Source: Sulfurospirillum sp. UCH001
GTDB lineage: Bacteria > Campylobacterota > Campylobacteria > Campylobacterales > Sulfurospirillaceae
Direction of reading: 5' to 3'
Assembly: GCF_001548035.1 (NCBI RefSeq)
Contig: NZ_AP014723.1
Coordinates: forward strand, 2,418,001 to 2,482,000
DNA: 64,000 nt
A model generated the notes under the pieces. That model worked only from the letters and a program-made list of their open reading frames with translations. It was not told where the DNA came from and made no database searches. The position numbers and the translations under genes are program-made. Every line of letters begins with the position of its first letter. The stretch's first letter is position 1. Of the stretch, positions 1 to 8,572 are shown one piece after another.

Positions 1-1
1 G

Positions 2-697
2 TTACAATATGTAAAAATCAAGCTATTTTCCATATTCGCATCTTTCTTTGCATATGACAGGGGAAGCTCACAAAGTAGAGCGGGTGAAATTGCCCTCGCG
101 CATAATGGCATTTTATTTTTCGACGAATTTCCTAACTTTTCAAAAACGGTTTTAGAAAGTCTAAGAGAGCCTCTAGAAGATCATCGCGTTCTCATCTCAC
201 GCGTCAATACAAAAATAAGCTACGCGACTAAATTTCTCTTTGCAGCAGCACAAAACCCTTGTCCTTGTGGTAACCTTTTTAGCCAGACCCATGAATGTCG
301 TTGCAGTGAGGTGGAAATTAACCGTTATAAATCAAAAATTTCTGAACCTATTATGGATAGGATTGATCTTTACATTCAAATGAGTGAAGAACACTCTAAA
401 GAAAAAGGGCTAAGCTCAGAAGAAATGCTCAAACAAGTACTCAAAGCTTTTATCATGCAAAAAAAACGTGGACAAAAAGAACTGAATGGTAAACTTGATG
501 AACATGACACGATGCGTTTTTGTGTACTTGAAACAAAAGCACATGAAAGCTTGGAAATGGCGCAAAACCGTTTGGGTCTTAGTCAGCGCAGTATGCACAA
601 AGTGCTTCGTATAGCACGCTCCATTGCTGATTTGGCACAAAGTGAGCAGATTTTGCAAGAACATCTTTTAGAAGCTCTTAGTTTTCGTAAACGTTAG
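2..697 (+). CDS. comM: ComM/YifB-family AAA+ protein, 3' part only
   Basis: C-terminal 231 codons of a Mg-chelatase-like AAA+ protein. In transformable bacteria ComM is a branch-migration helicase acting on incoming DNA. Visible are the Walker B stretch ILFFDEF about 40 residues in, the cysteine cluster (NPCPCGN, then CRC about 12 residues later) typical of the family, and the C-terminal helical region. Walker A lies upstream of the window. The first ~16 codons do not read like the segment expected before the RAGEI motif, so the frame is firm only from about position 50. The gene ends nine bases before nnr, on the same strand. Confidence 0.85.
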   Translation, partial: LQYVKIKLFSIFASFFAYDRGSSQSRAGEIALAHNGILFFDEFPNFSKTVLESLREPLEDHRVLISRVNTKISYATKFLFAAAQNPCPCGNLFSQTHECRCSEVEINRYKSKISEPIMDRIDLYIQMSEEHSKEKGLSSEEMLKQVLKAFIMQKKRGQKELNGKLDEHDTMRFCVLETKAHESLEMAQNRLGLSQRSMHKVLRIARSIADLAQSEQILQEHLLEALSFRKR

Positions 698-706
698 GAG
701 AGAGCC

Positions 707-2104
707 ATGCGTTATGTTTATGAAGAAACCAGTAGTTTGGATGAGCGTTGTTACGCTACATTTGGATTAACCCCTGAGATTTTGATGGAACATGCAGGAG
801 TTGCACTTGCACGTGCTGTAAAAAAGAGGCTTACACGTAAAAAAAGTGCTCTATTTGTATGTGGCATGGGCAATAATGGCGCAGATGGCATTGTTGCAGC
901 ACGTATGCTTCATGGTCCTTACACTGTGAGTATCTACATGCCCTATGAACTCAAATCAGGACTTGCAAAACTTCAATTAGAGCGCGCGCAAAAAGTGGGT
1001 GTTGTCATCGTCAATGAACTGATTGATGCTGATATTTACGTTGATGCACTCTTTGGTGCAGGGCTCAATCGCCCTTTAGATAAGACAACCTGTCACCTTA
1101 TTGAAACACTCAATGCCAAAGAAGGCTACAAAATAGCGTGTGATATTCCTAGTGGCATTCTGAGCAATTTAACACTTAGTCCAACCGTTTTTAAAGCTGA
1201 TGAGACAATAACCATGGGTGCCTTAAAATTAGGGCTTTTCAACGATAATGTCAAAGACAATGTGGGCAAGATCAACGTTGCCAATTTAGGTATTGCACGA
1301 AAACAGTATGAAGTTCCAAGCACCACTGTGTTACTTCAAAAGAGTGACCTTAAATTGCCATTTAGAGAACAAAAAAATAGTAATAAAGGCTCGTTCGGAC
1401 ACGTTGCCATTGTTCAAGGCTCTAAAGAAGGAGCTGCACACCTTGCAGGCATGGGAGCATTTCATTTTGGCGCAGGATTAGTAACGCTTGTCGGTGAAAA
1501 AAACAAAAAATTGCCTGAGTATTTGATGAGCAGTAGGACTTTGCCTAAAAACGCTAATGTTATCGTGGCAGGAATGGGGCTTGAAATGCCTTTTGATGAA
1601 GAAGCCATTACATCACTACTCCTTGGCAATACGTTACCCCTTGTGATTGACGCCTCTTTGTCACATCATCCACTCGTTACGAAAGTCATTACGTCTAAAA
1701 AGCCTGTCGTTTTAACGCCACATCCTAAAGAGTTTAGCTCTCTTTTAGAGCTTCTCTGTAAAGAGAAAATTAGCGTTGAAGCGATCCAATCCAACCGCTT
1801 TGAACACGCTAAACGCTTTAGCCTTGCATTTCCTCATGTGGTACTTCTTCTCAAAGGTGCCAATACTATCATTGCACACAATAGGCAGCTTTTCATCAAC
1901 ACCTATGGTACACAAGCATTAGCCAAAGGTGGCAGTGGCGATGTCTTAGCTGGGATGATAGGAGCACTTATCGCTCAAGGCTATAGTTTAAAAGATGCAG
2001 CCATCCATGCATCATTAGCACATGCACTCGTTTCTCGTAAATTTATGGGCAACAATTTTGCATTCACTCCGATAGATATTTGTAAAGGTCTTAAATGGTT
2101 ATAA
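707..2104 (+). CDS. nnr: Bifunctional NAD(P)H-hydrate epimerase/dehydratase
   Basis: Repairs damaged NAD(P)H hydrates. The N-terminal YjeF_N-type epimerase domain (about residues 1-200) contains CGMGNNGADG. The C-terminal ribokinase-like dehydratase domain (about 215-465) contains TPHPKEF and the nucleotide-binding AKGGSGDVLAGMIGAL. The 465-residue length fits the fused family form. The ATG is preceded by GGAGAG about six bases upstream. The 3' end overlaps the purN start by ten bases, which suggests translational coupling. Cytoplasmic. No sign of damage. Confidence 0.95.
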   Translation: MRYVYEETSSLDERCYATFGLTPEILMEHAGVALARAVKKRLTRKKSALFVCGMGNNGADGIVAARMLHGPYTVSIYMPYELKSGLAKLQLERAQKVGVVIVNELIDADIYVDALFGAGLNRPLDKTTCHLIETLNAKEGYKIACDIPSGILSNLTLSPTVFKADETITMGALKLGLFNDNVKDNVGKINVANLGIARKQYEVPSTTVLLQKSDLKLPFREQKNSNKGSFGHVAIVQGSKEGAAHLAGMGAFHFGAGLVTLVGEKNKKLPEYLMSSRTLPKNANVIVAGMGLEMPFDEEAITSLLLGNTLPLVIDASLSHHPLVTKVITSKKPVVLTPHPKEFSSLLELLCKEKISVEAIQSNRFEHAKRFSLAFPHVVLLLKGANTIIAHNRQLFINTYGTQALAKGGSGDVLAGMIGALIAQGYSLKDAAIHASLAHALVSRKFMGNNFAFTPIDICKGLKWL

Positions 2105-2682
2105 AAAAAATCGCTATTTTATTTAGTGGCACAGGCAGTAATTTAGAAAAATTACTGGCATCTTTGCACAACAAAGTCTTTGAACATTGTAAGATTGAAG
2201 TTGCCACAACAATCTGCAATCGCCCCAATGCAGAAGGCATTGAAAAGTCACGAAATTACGGCATTGAGCCAGTCATTATCGATCATACACGTTATGAAAG
2301 TCGTGAAGCCTTCGATAAAGCCCTTGTAGAGGCCATTCATAACAGTGGCGCTGAGCTGACTGTCCTTGCAGGATTTATGCGCTTTTTAACTCCTTATTTC
2401 ACAAAACATGTTAAAGCCATCAATTTACATCCTTCACTCCTTCCCCTTTTTAAGGGCGGCAATGCTATAAAGGAAAGCTTTGATTCACCCATGAAAGTTG
2501 CTGGCATCAGTGTGCATTATGTCAGCGAAGAGCTGGACGGTGGTGAGATCATCGCACAACGCTGTTTTGAAAAAAATTCAGAGATGAGTTTTGAAGATTT
2601 TGAAGAAAAAATCCATGCTTTAGAGCATGAGCTCCTACCTGAAACCGTTAAAAATTTACTCAATAGGAACGAAAATGAATGA
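2095..2682 (+). CDS. purN: Phosphoribosylglycinamide formyltransferase
   Basis: Catalyses the 10-formyl-THF-dependent formylation of GAR in purine synthesis. Family motifs are all present: [11 protein letters not shown] near the N-terminus, [20 protein letters not shown], the catalytic [12 protein letters not shown] segment and [16 protein letters not shown]. The 195-residue length is normal. The start lies inside the last codons of nnr and the stop overlaps the thiG start, so nnr, purN and thiG form a tight operon. The functional link between the three is weak; shared transcription looks like economy rather than pathway logic. Confidence 0.95.
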   Translation: MVIKKIAILFSGTGSNLEKLLASLHNKVFEHCKIEVATTICNRPNAEGIEKSRNYGIEPVIIDHTRYESREAFDKALVEAIHNSGAELTVLAGFMRFLTPYFTKHVKAINLHPSLLPLFKGGNAIKESFDSPMKVAGISVHYVSEELDGGEIIAQRCFEKNSEMSFEDFEEKIHALEHELLPETVKNLLNRNENE

Positions 2683-3466
2683 CATCCTCAAAGTAGGTAA
2701 TATCGAATTTGCAAGCCGCTTAATCGTTGGTAGCGGTAAATATCCTGATTTTCAAACCACAAAAGATGCAACTTTAGCCAGTGGTTCAAAGCTCATTACT
2801 GTGGCTGTTCGCCGTGTTAACATCACCAATCCTCATGAAGAAAACTTGATGGACTATTTCAAAGGTACAGACATAAAACTGCTTCCAAATTCCGCTGGTT
2901 GTACGACTGCAGATGACGCCATTACCCTTTTTAGAATGGTGAGAGAAGCAACAGGTTTAGATCTTATCAAACTAGAAGTTATCGGCGATACTGCAAAAAC
3001 ACTCTATCCCGATGTTATGGAAACGCTGAAAGCCTGTGAAATCTTAGCACGAGATGGATTTACCATCATGACGTATACCAATGACGATCCTATTATGGCA
3101 AAACGACTTGAAAATGCAGGAAGTGCCGCTGTTATGCCTTTAGCATCACCTATTGGCAGTGGGCTGGGTATTCAAAATCGTTACAACGTTCTTTTTATTA
3201 AAGAAGCTGTTAATATCCCTGTCATTGTAGATGCAGGTATTGGCTGTGCCAGTGATGCAGCTATAGCTATGGAAATTGGTGCCGATGGCGTTTTGACGAA
3301 TACAGCTATTGCACAAGCTAAAAACCCTATCTTAATGGCAGAAGCTATGAAATATGCGGTCCTTGCTGGACGTGCAAGTTATCTTGCTGGACGCATCACA
3401 AAGAAACCATTTGCAACAGCAAGTTCCCCAACAGAAGGACTTATAGAGTTCCAATCAAAAGCCTAA
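2675..3466 (+). CDS. thiG: Thiazole synthase
   Basis: Forms the thiazole ring of thiamine from DXP, dehydroglycine and sulfur delivered by ThiS thiocarboxylate. The TIM-barrel protein shows the Schiff-base lysine segment LIKLEVIGD and the phosphate-binding glycine-rich loops [12 protein letters not shown] and [18 protein letters not shown] chose ATG at 2675 (MNDILKVG) rather than an in-frame upstream start because it gives the usual length (263 residues) and leaves an eight-base overlap with purN. No thiS or thiH lies nearby, so the sulfur donor genes must be elsewhere. Confidence 0.95.
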   Translation: MNDILKVGNIEFASRLIVGSGKYPDFQTTKDATLASGSKLITVAVRRVNITNPHEENLMDYFKGTDIKLLPNSAGCTTADDAITLFRMVREATGLDLIKLEVIGDTAKTLYPDVMETLKACEILARDGFTIMTYTNDDPIMAKRLENAGSAAVMPLASPIGSGLGIQNRYNVLFIKEAVNIPVIVDAGIGCASDAAIAMEIGADGVLTNTAIAQAKNPILMAEAMKYAVLAGRASYLAGRITKKPFATASSPTEGLIEFQSKA

Positions 3467-3477
3467 AAAACTTTTCC

Positions 3478-3506
3478 TTGACAAAAGGCTGGAATTTGGC
3501 TAGAAT
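3478..3506 (+). promoter_or_regulatory. Sigma-70 promoter of the tRNA operon
   Basis: TTGACA at 3478-3483, a 17-base spacer, and TAGAAT at 3501-3506, about 40 bases before tRNA-Pro. It begins just after the thiG stop, so the tRNA cluster has its own strong promoter. Confidence 0.8.
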
Positions 3507-3545
3507 TTCAGCCTTAAAAAGACAAACTTAGGTTTTTTTAAATGT

Positions 3546-3623
3546 CGGGGCGTAGCGCAGTCTGGTCAGCGCACCTGGTTTGGGACCAGGGGGTCGAAGG
3601 TTCGAATCCTTTCGCCCCGACCA
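3546..3623 (+). tRNA. tRNA-Pro (anticodon TGG)
   Basis: Acceptor arms CGGGGCG and CGCCCCG pair. The anticodon stem CTGGT/ACCAG encloses a loop with TGG. The T-arm GTTCGAATC is present and CCA is encoded at the 3' end. First of five tRNAs in one transcript. Confidence 0.96.
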
Positions 3624-3656
3624 CTTTTTCCAAAAACTATTTTGAATTTATTATAT

Positions 3657-3734
3657 GGTGAGTGTAGCTCAGTCGGTTAGAGCATCAGGTTGTGGTTCTG
3701 AGGGTCGTGGGTTCGATCCCCATCACTCACCCCA
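3657..3734 (+). tRNA. tRNA-His (anticodon GTG)
   Basis: Acceptor arms GTGAGTG and CACTCAC pair. The extra 5' G at 3657 lies opposite the C discriminator, as expected for histidine tRNA. The anticodon loop contains GTG. T-arm GTTCGATCC and encoded CCA are present. Confidence 0.96.
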
Positions 3735-3754
3735 TTGTTTTTGGAGCGGCTTAT

Positions 3755-3831
3755 GCGCTCGTAGCTCAATTGGATAGAGCAACGGACTTCGGATCCGTAG
3801 GTTGTAGGTTCGACTCCTGTCGAGCGCACCA
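3755..3831 (+). tRNA. tRNA-Arg (anticodon TCG)
   Basis: Acceptor arms GCGCTCG and CGAGCGC pair. Anticodon stem ACGGA/TCCGT encloses CTTCGGA, anticodon TCG (reads CGA-type codons). T-arm GTTCGACTC and encoded CCA are present. Confidence 0.96.
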
Positions 3832-3849
3832 CCCAAAACCGAAACTGAT

Positions 3850-3926
<77 letters not shown>

Positions 3927-3974
3927 CCCTTTTAAGACGGAGCTTCAGCTTCGCAAACTTTACTACTGTTATGT

Positions 3975-4059
3975 GCGGATATGGTGAAATTGGTAGACAC
4001 GCCAGACTTAGGATCTGGTGCCGAGAGGCGTGGGAGTTCGAGTCTCTTTATCCGCACCA
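3975..4059 (+). tRNA. tRNA-Leu (anticodon TAG)
   Basis: Class II tRNA with a variable arm. Acceptor arms GCGGATA and TATCCGC pair. Anticodon stem CCAGA/TCTGG encloses CTTAGGA, anticodon TAG. CCA is encoded. This is the last tRNA of the cluster, and the accessory DNA that follows suggests its 3' end has served as an integration target. Confidence 0.96.
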
Positions 4060-4074
4060 TCCCTATTTTAGGGA
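4060..4074 (+). terminator. Hairpin at the end of the tRNA operon
   Basis: TCCCTA-TTT-TAGGGA forms a six-pair hairpin directly after the CCA of tRNA-Leu, followed by a weakly T-rich stretch. Probable end or processing signal of the tRNA transcript. Confidence 0.6.
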
Positions 4075-4121
4075 CTTTCAAACAAAAAATCGAAAAACAT
4101 TTTTCTTCAAAAATCTCAAAA

Positions 4122-4143
4122 GTACACATTAGGGTACACATTA
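4122..4143. repeat. Tandem 10-base repeat beside tRNA-Leu
   Basis: GTACACATTA occurs at 4122-4131 and again at 4134-4143, a 12-base period. It lies about 60 bases past tRNA-Leu in AT-rich, otherwise featureless DNA (4075-4305), where I see no gene. Such repeats near a tRNA can be integrase arm sites, but no integrase gene is present, so this is only a suggestion. Confidence 0.4.
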
Positions 4144-4305
4144 AAAATTGGATAATATTTGCTGCTATAAAATCTTCTAATAGATCTCTAATTAATTACT
4201 TTTCTATTATAACGGCAAATATTATCAAGCACTACTCACATTTAATGCATTTGCCATCATTCTTATCGTAAAATATATTTCAAACCAGTTGAGGCTAAAA
4301 TATAA

Positions 4306-5103
4306 ATGTCTAAATATGAAGAAAATGATTCTGAAAACTTATTATTAGATATATCCCAAAAGCTATCTCAGAATTTTTTTGAGTATATAAATTCCCATGA
4401 CTATAATAAATTTATTTCCACAGTAGTACTTGAGATTTATCAAAATACAAAATTAATAAATTCAGGGGAAGATATAGAAGTTAACTTTTTTGGTTTGAAT
4501 AATCAAAAATCTTTGATTTTAGATATTTTCGAAAACATGATGAAGAAAAGTTCACATAGATATGATTTTAATATAACTGATCCACAAGACAAGCAACTTC
4601 TTTTGGATGCATTAAATCAAATATCCGTACAATTACAATATAATGACTTTAATTTTCCTTCGGAAAAAGATTATTCCAATATTATCAATGATTTCAAATC
4701 TCAAAAGATAAATGATAATCAAATAAGTTCAAACAATTATAATTTTATGTACGAACAATCCTTTAGAAATTACAGCAGGCTCACAAATCAAGAATTTAAC
4801 TTAGACATAAGACATACTGCAATTTATAATGAAATTACATCATTAGGTCTCGCTGTTTGGAGAGATTGTAAAAATTCTACTTTATATTTTCGAGTAAAGC
4901 CATTTGAAGATAAACAAAAAACTGATAAAGCAAAATTATCTAACTATCTTTCTAACCTCTTACAAAAAAACATTGAAATTTATGATAGCACATATGAAAT
5001 TCAATTTCCAGAAGCCAACTCTAGCTATTTAATTGTATCTTTAATGCCTATGGTTAAAATGGAAGTATTTGATCTGTCAACACTTTATGATACACAGAAA
5101 TAA
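4306..5103 (+). CDS. Unknown protein, 3' end replaced by the IS
   Basis: I do not recognise this protein. It is strongly AT-rich and rich in N, Y, K and I compared with its neighbours. It has no signal peptide or membrane segment. Residues 1 to about 254 are native. The last ten codons before the stop (from DLSTLY) are read from the left inverted repeat of the IS at 5070, so the original C-terminus is missing, and no continuation is found beyond the right IS end. There is no clear ribosome site ahead of the ATG. Position next to tRNA-Leu, base composition and lack of relatives among the neighbours point to acquired DNA. Probably a non-functional remnant. Confidence 0.6.
   Translation: MSKYEENDSENLLLDISQKLSQNFFEYINSHDYNKFISTVVLEIYQNTKLINSGEDIEVNFFGLNNQKSLILDIFENMMKKSSHRYDFNITDPQDKQLLLDALNQISVQLQYNDFNFPSEKDYSNIINDFKSQKINDNQISSNNYNFMYEQSFRNYSRLTNQEFNLDIRHTAIYNEITSLGLAVWRDCKNSTLYFRVKPFEDKQKTDKAKLSNYLSNLLQKNIEIYDSTYEIQFPEANSSYLIVSLMPMVKMEVFDLSTLYDTQK
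5070..5101. repeat. Left inverted repeat of the IS
   Basis: Begins TGATCTGTCAACACTT and ends ACACAGAAAT. Aligns with the reverse complement of 6327-6358 at 25 of 32 positions. It supplies the false 3' end of the gene at 4306. Confidence 0.88.
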
Positions 5104-5109
5104 ATATGT

Positions 5110-5979
5110 CTAGGCACTCATATCGTTTTGTAACAGTTTATTTTCAAAATCCACTGGTGACAAATAACCATTACTAGAGTGCAACCTCTGTCTATTATAA
5201 AACACTTCGATATATTCAAATATAGCTTGATTTGCTTGGCTCCTTGTTTCAAATTTCATATGGTGCGTAAGTTCTGTTTTTAAAGAATGAAAGAAACTCT
5301 CGGCAACAGCATTATCATAACAATTTCCCTTAGCACTCATACTTTGGACGATGCCATATTCTTTAAGCATGGCTTTATGGGCATCGGAAGCATATTGACT
5401 GCCACGATCGGTATGCCAGATGACACCCTGCGGAGGATTGCGTTTTTTAAGCGCCATAAAAAGCGCATCGTTGACAAGTGTTGCACTCATATGTGCATCC
5501 ATAGACCAACCAATAACTCTTCTTGAATATAAATCAATGACGACAGCTAAATAGAGCCATCCTTCTTGTGTCGGGATATAGGTTATATCACCTACATACA
5601 TTTGATTAGGAACTGAGGCATAAAAATCTTGTTGAATTCGATTAGGGGCAATAGCATAGGTATGATTGGAGTTGGTGGTAAGAACTCTAAAACGACGTTT
5701 ATTGCGACAACTTAGCCCAAGTTTTTTCATAATCCTTGCAATACGTCTACGAGAGACGATCAATCCATAGAGTTGTTCAAGTCTCTTTTTCATTCGGCGT
5801 GTGCCGTACGTTTGATAAGTGCTAAGAAAAATATCTTGAATCATGGTGTTTAATACCATATCTTCTTGCCTCTCTATTCGAAGCCATCGATAATAACAGT
5901 TACGAGAAACCTCTAATAAATGGCACATGTGCGCAATATTGAATTCATTACGATGCTCTTTAATCCAGGCGTACTTCAA
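5110..5979 (-). CDS. IS3-family transposase, OrfB (DDE integrase core)
   Basis: Catalytic half of the transposase. An HTH_21-type region (residues about 1-60, including the CHLLEVSRNCYYRWL helix) is followed by the rve/DDE core: first Asp in YVGDITYIP, second Asp in WHTDRGSQYAS, and Glu in NAVAESFFHSLK. The C-terminal YNRQRLHSSNGYLSPVDFE is typical. The 289-residue length is normal. Its ATG overlaps the orfA stop by four bases, but the active product is expected to be OrfAB made by frameshifting. Confidence 0.95.
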   Translation of the reverse strand: MKYAWIKEHRNEFNIAHMCHLLEVSRNCYYRWLRIERQEDMVLNTMIQDIFLSTYQTYGTRRMKKRLEQLYGLIVSRRRIARIMKKLGLSCRNKRRFRVLTTNSNHTYAIAPNRIQQDFYASVPNQMYVGDITYIPTQEGWLYLAVVIDLYSRRVIGWSMDAHMSATLVNDALFMALKKRNPPQGVIWHTDRGSQYASDAHKAMLKEYGIVQSMSAKGNCYDNAVAESFFHSLKTELTHHMKFETRSQANQAIFEYIEVFYNRQRLHSSNGYLSPVDFENKLLQNDMSA

Positions 5980-6290
5980 TGAGCTTCTTTCGCGAAGAAC
6001 GCCGCTGCCTTTTTTAAAATATCTCTCTCTATCTTCAACTTTGAGTTCTCTTTACGCAGTCGTCGATTCTCCTCTTCAAGACTTTCTTTGGGTGAACTAT
6101 TGGTAGTTCGGTTCGGTAATTCAGAAATTAAGTGATGCTTTTTCCTATAGTCTCGTAGCCACGCATACAGTGTTTTATCACTCATCCCTAAATCTTGTGC
6201 TATTTGATAGGCTGATTTTTCACTATTGAGGGCTAATTGTATTGTTGAGTTTTTAAACTCTTGAGTATATTTCTGAGCTTTGTTGACCAT
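5976..6290 (-). CDS. IS3-family transposase, OrfA (HTH and leucine zipper)
   Basis: DNA-binding subunit. An N-terminal helix-turn-helix (QIAQDLGMSDKTLYAWLRDY, about residues 28-48) is followed by a coiled coil (EEENRRLRKENSKLKIERD, about 73-91). The 104-residue length is typical. The end of the gene holds the A-AAA-AAG slippery heptamer. Confidence 0.93.
   Translation of the reverse strand: MVNKAQKYTQEFKNSTIQLALNSEKSAYQIAQDLGMSDKTLYAWLRDYRKKHHLISELPNRTTNSSPKESLEEENRRLRKENSKLKIERDILKKAAAFFAKEAH
6009..6015 (-). other. Programmed -1 frameshift site of the IS
   Basis: On the minus strand the heptamer A AAA AAG is in the orfA frame (codons TTA AAA AAG). A -1 slip continues through KGSGVLRERSS into OrfB without a stop, giving an OrfAB fusion. 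This matches the known IS3-family mechanism. Confidence 0.75.
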
Positions 6291-6326
6291 ATTATCAATC
6301 CTTCCTTATTATGTAGAAATCTTATC

Positions 6327-6358
6327 ATTTCTGTGTCCTAATAAGTGTAGCCAGATCA
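6327..6358. repeat. Right inverted repeat of the IS
   Basis: Reverse complement begins TGATCTGGCTACACTT and ends ACACAGAAAT, matching the left repeat at 25 of 32 positions. The following bases 6359-6412 show no continuation of the gene cut at the left end. Confidence 0.88.
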
Positions 6359-6412
6359 GAGATCGCTGAAACATCTGAGTATCTCACACACTAACTCGTA
6401 TTTGGAAATATT

Positions 6413-6889
6413 ATGCAAAAAATTTATCTCGCTGGTCCAGAAGTCTTTTTACCCAATGCACTAGAAATAGGCGCTTCTCATAAACTTCTTTGTCAAAAGT
6501 ATGGCTATGAAGGGCTATTTCCGCTCGACAACACTATCTCAGGGAACAACCCAGCAGATGTTGCAACCGCTATTCGCCTTGCCAATCAAACGATGATATA
6601 CGAATGCGACATCGTCATCGCCAATCTCTCGCCCTTTCGTGGTCCTGAGCCTGACAGCGGTACGGTTTGGGAAGTAGGTTTTGCACAAGGTTTGAACAAG
6701 CAGGTTCTAGCCTATTCTACTGATCTTCGAACCCTAAAAGAAAAAACACAATCCATTTTAAATTTAGGTGATGCTTCTCGTGACACTACAGGTATGGCTA
6801 TTGAAGATTTTGGGTTAACACACAATCTGATGTTTTCGCATATTGTCGTAGCTTCCAGCTTTGAAGAGTGTTTAAAGTACCTAAAATAG
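6413..6889 (+). CDS. Nucleoside 2-deoxyribosyltransferase family protein
   Basis: Family enzymes move or hydrolyse 2-deoxyribose on nucleosides (salvage or sanitation). The N-terminal nucleotide-fold motif IYLAGPEVFLPNA and the central active-site stretch ANLSPFRGPEPDSGTVWEVGFA are clear. The Asp and Glu of this stretch correspond to family binding and catalytic residues. 158 residues is the expected size. It is the first chromosomal-type gene after the IS. No signal peptide; cytoplasmic. Substrate cannot be read from sequence. Confidence 0.87.
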   Translation: MQKIYLAGPEVFLPNALEIGASHKLLCQKYGYEGLFPLDNTISGNNPADVATAIRLANQTMIYECDIVIANLSPFRGPEPDSGTVWEVGFAQGLNKQVLAYSTDLRTLKEKTQSILNLGDASRDTTGMAIEDFGLTHNLMFSHIVVASSFEECLKYLK

Positions 6890-7025
6890 GACTTTTAAAC
6901 AACATTAATCCAATCTAAAAAAAATAGTTAAACTCCTCTTTGTCTTAGTTGTTAAAGCATGCTGCACTAGAGTTTCTAAAGAGATACTTTTTATCTTAAA
7001 TAACTCTAACTAGAAAGGTGCAAAA

Positions 7026-8522
7026 ATGGCATATTCTAAACCAACGTATAAATCTCGTTATGAAAATTTTATTGGCGGTGAGTGGGTTCCACCTTTGAGT
7101 GGTGAATATTTTGACAATCTTTCCCCCGTGGATGGCGAACTTTTAACCAAGATTCCAAGATCATCTACAGCAGATGTTGATGCCGCTGTTGCTGCGGCAA
7201 AAAAAGCCTTTGAATCTTACAAACATTCTTCCGTCATTGAGCGAAGTACGCTTCTTAATAAAATTGCCGATAAAATCGAAGCAAATTTAGAAAAACTCGC
7301 GATTGCTGAAACACTCGACAATGGTAAAGCCGTACGCGAAACACTTAATGCTGACATTCCTTTAGTGATTGATCATTTTCGCTATTTTGCTTCTGTCATC
7401 CGAAGTGAAGCAGGAAGTGTGGCAGATCTTGATGAAAATACCATCTCACAAGAAATTTATGAACCTCTCGGCGTTGTAGCTCAAATCATCCCTTGGAACT
7501 TCCCTCTTTTGATGGCAGCATGGAAAATCGCTCCTGCCATTGCCGCTGGTAACTGCGTGGTCATCAAACCAGCCAGTGCAACACCAATGTCTATTTTACT
7601 CTTGATGGAAATCATTCAAGATGTCCTTCCAAAGGGCGTTGTCAACGTCATCAATGGCGCAGGTGGAAAGATTGGTAAACACCTCTCTACACACCCAGAC
7701 ATCAAAAAAGTAGGTTTTACAGGAGAGACGACCACGGGTCAGCTCATCATGCAGTACGCGACCGAAAACATCATCCCTTCTACTTTGGAACTCGGTGGTA
7801 AATCACCAAATATCTTCTTTGAGTCCATCATGGAAAAAGACGATGAATTTTTTGATAAAGCCATTGAAGGACTCGTTCTCTTTGCATTTAACAGCGGTGA
7901 AGTCTGCACATGCCCTTCACGTGCACTCATTCAAGAGTCTATCTACGAGCCGTTTATGAAACGTGTTTTAGAAAGAGTCAAAGCCATCACGCAAGAAAAT
8001 CCACTTGATCCAGCAACCAAAATGGGAGCACAAGCCTCAGTCAATCAGAAAGAGAAAATTTTGGACTACATTCGCATCGGTAAAGAAGAAGGAGCGGAGT
8101 GTTTGATTGGTGGAGAAGAGTATAAAAACAAAACCTTCCCAAAAGGAAACTACATCAAACCGACCATCTTCAAAGGGCATAACAAAATGCGTATCTTCCA
8201 AGAAGAGATTTTTGGACCTGTGCTGTGTGTCACAACCTTTAAAGATGAAAATGAGGCTCTTGCCATCGCAAATGACACCATTTATGGTCTAGGCTCAGGC
8301 GTTTGGTCACGAGATGCGCATCAACTTCATAAAATGTCTCGAGGCATCGAAGCGGGACGTGTATGGGTTAACTGCTACCATCTCTATCCATCGCATGCCT
8401 CTTTTGGTGGCTATAAAAAATCAGGCATTGGACGAGAAACACACATGATGATGCTCAATGCGTATCGCCATACGAAAAACATTTTGACGTCATTCAATAA
8501 AAATAAACTCGGATTTTTCTAA
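7026..8522 (+). CDS. NAD-dependent aldehyde dehydrogenase
   Basis: Oxidises an aldehyde to the acid with NAD(P)+. The 498-residue protein has the ALDH order: IPWNFPLLMAAWKIAPA, the NAD-binding GFTGETTTGQ, the catalytic Glu in TLELGGKSP and the catalytic Cys in GEVCTCPSRAL. The GEVCTCPSR form is that of the ExaC/AldB group, whose members act on acetaldehyde or similar small aldehydes. Start ATG follows AAAGGTG. The next gene encodes a DUF779 protein, a frequent partner of this ALDH group. Confidence 0.94.
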   Translation: MAYSKPTYKSRYENFIGGEWVPPLSGEYFDNLSPVDGELLTKIPRSSTADVDAAVAAAKKAFESYKHSSVIERSTLLNKIADKIEANLEKLAIAETLDNGKAVRETLNADIPLVIDHFRYFASVIRSEAGSVADLDENTISQEIYEPLGVVAQIIPWNFPLLMAAWKIAPAIAAGNCVVIKPASATPMSILLLMEIIQDVLPKGVVNVINGAGGKIGKHLSTHPDIKKVGFTGETTTGQLIMQYATENIIPSTLELGGKSPNIFFESIMEKDDEFFDKAIEGLVLFAFNSGEVCTCPSRALIQESIYEPFMKRVLERVKAITQENPLDPATKMGAQASVNQKEKILDYIRIGKEEGAECLIGGEEYKNKTFPKGNYIKPTIFKGHNKMRIFQEEIFGPVLCVTTFKDENEALAIANDTIYGLGSGVWSRDAHQLHKMSRGIEAGRVWVNCYHLYPSHASFGGYKKSGIGRETHMMMLNAYRHTKNILTSFNKNKLGFF

Positions 8523-8530
8523 ACTGTAAA

Positions 8531-8568
8531 AGCATGGGCTAAAACCCATGCTCCTTACGCAAAGGAGC
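8531..8568 (+). promoter_or_regulatory. Two overlapping hairpins before the DUF779 gene
   Basis: Stem A pairs AGCATGGG (8531-8538) with CCCATGCT (8545-8552). Stem B pairs GCTCCTT (8550-8556) with AAGGAGC (8562-8568). The stems share 8550-8552, so they compete. AAGGAG in stem B is the ribosome site of the gene starting at 8573. Stem B should hide it, and stem A should free it. Confidence 0.55.
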
Positions 8569-8572
8569 TAAA

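Larger units (their letters stand above)
5070..6358 (-). mobile_element. Complete IS3-family insertion sequence
   Basis: A 1289-base element bounded by 32-base imperfect inverted repeats (25 of 32 match), carrying orfA and orfB on the minus strand with a slippery site between them. Reading frames and catalytic residues are intact, so it may still be active. The bases flanking the two ends (ATT on the left, GAG on the right) do not form a target duplication, which suggests a deletion or recombination at one side after insertion. Confidence 0.9.

Noticed and set aside
6359-6412. Possible attR copy of the tRNA-Leu 3' end after the IS
   Set aside because: No match to the tRNA-Leu 3' end was found in this stretch, so an island boundary cannot be claimed.
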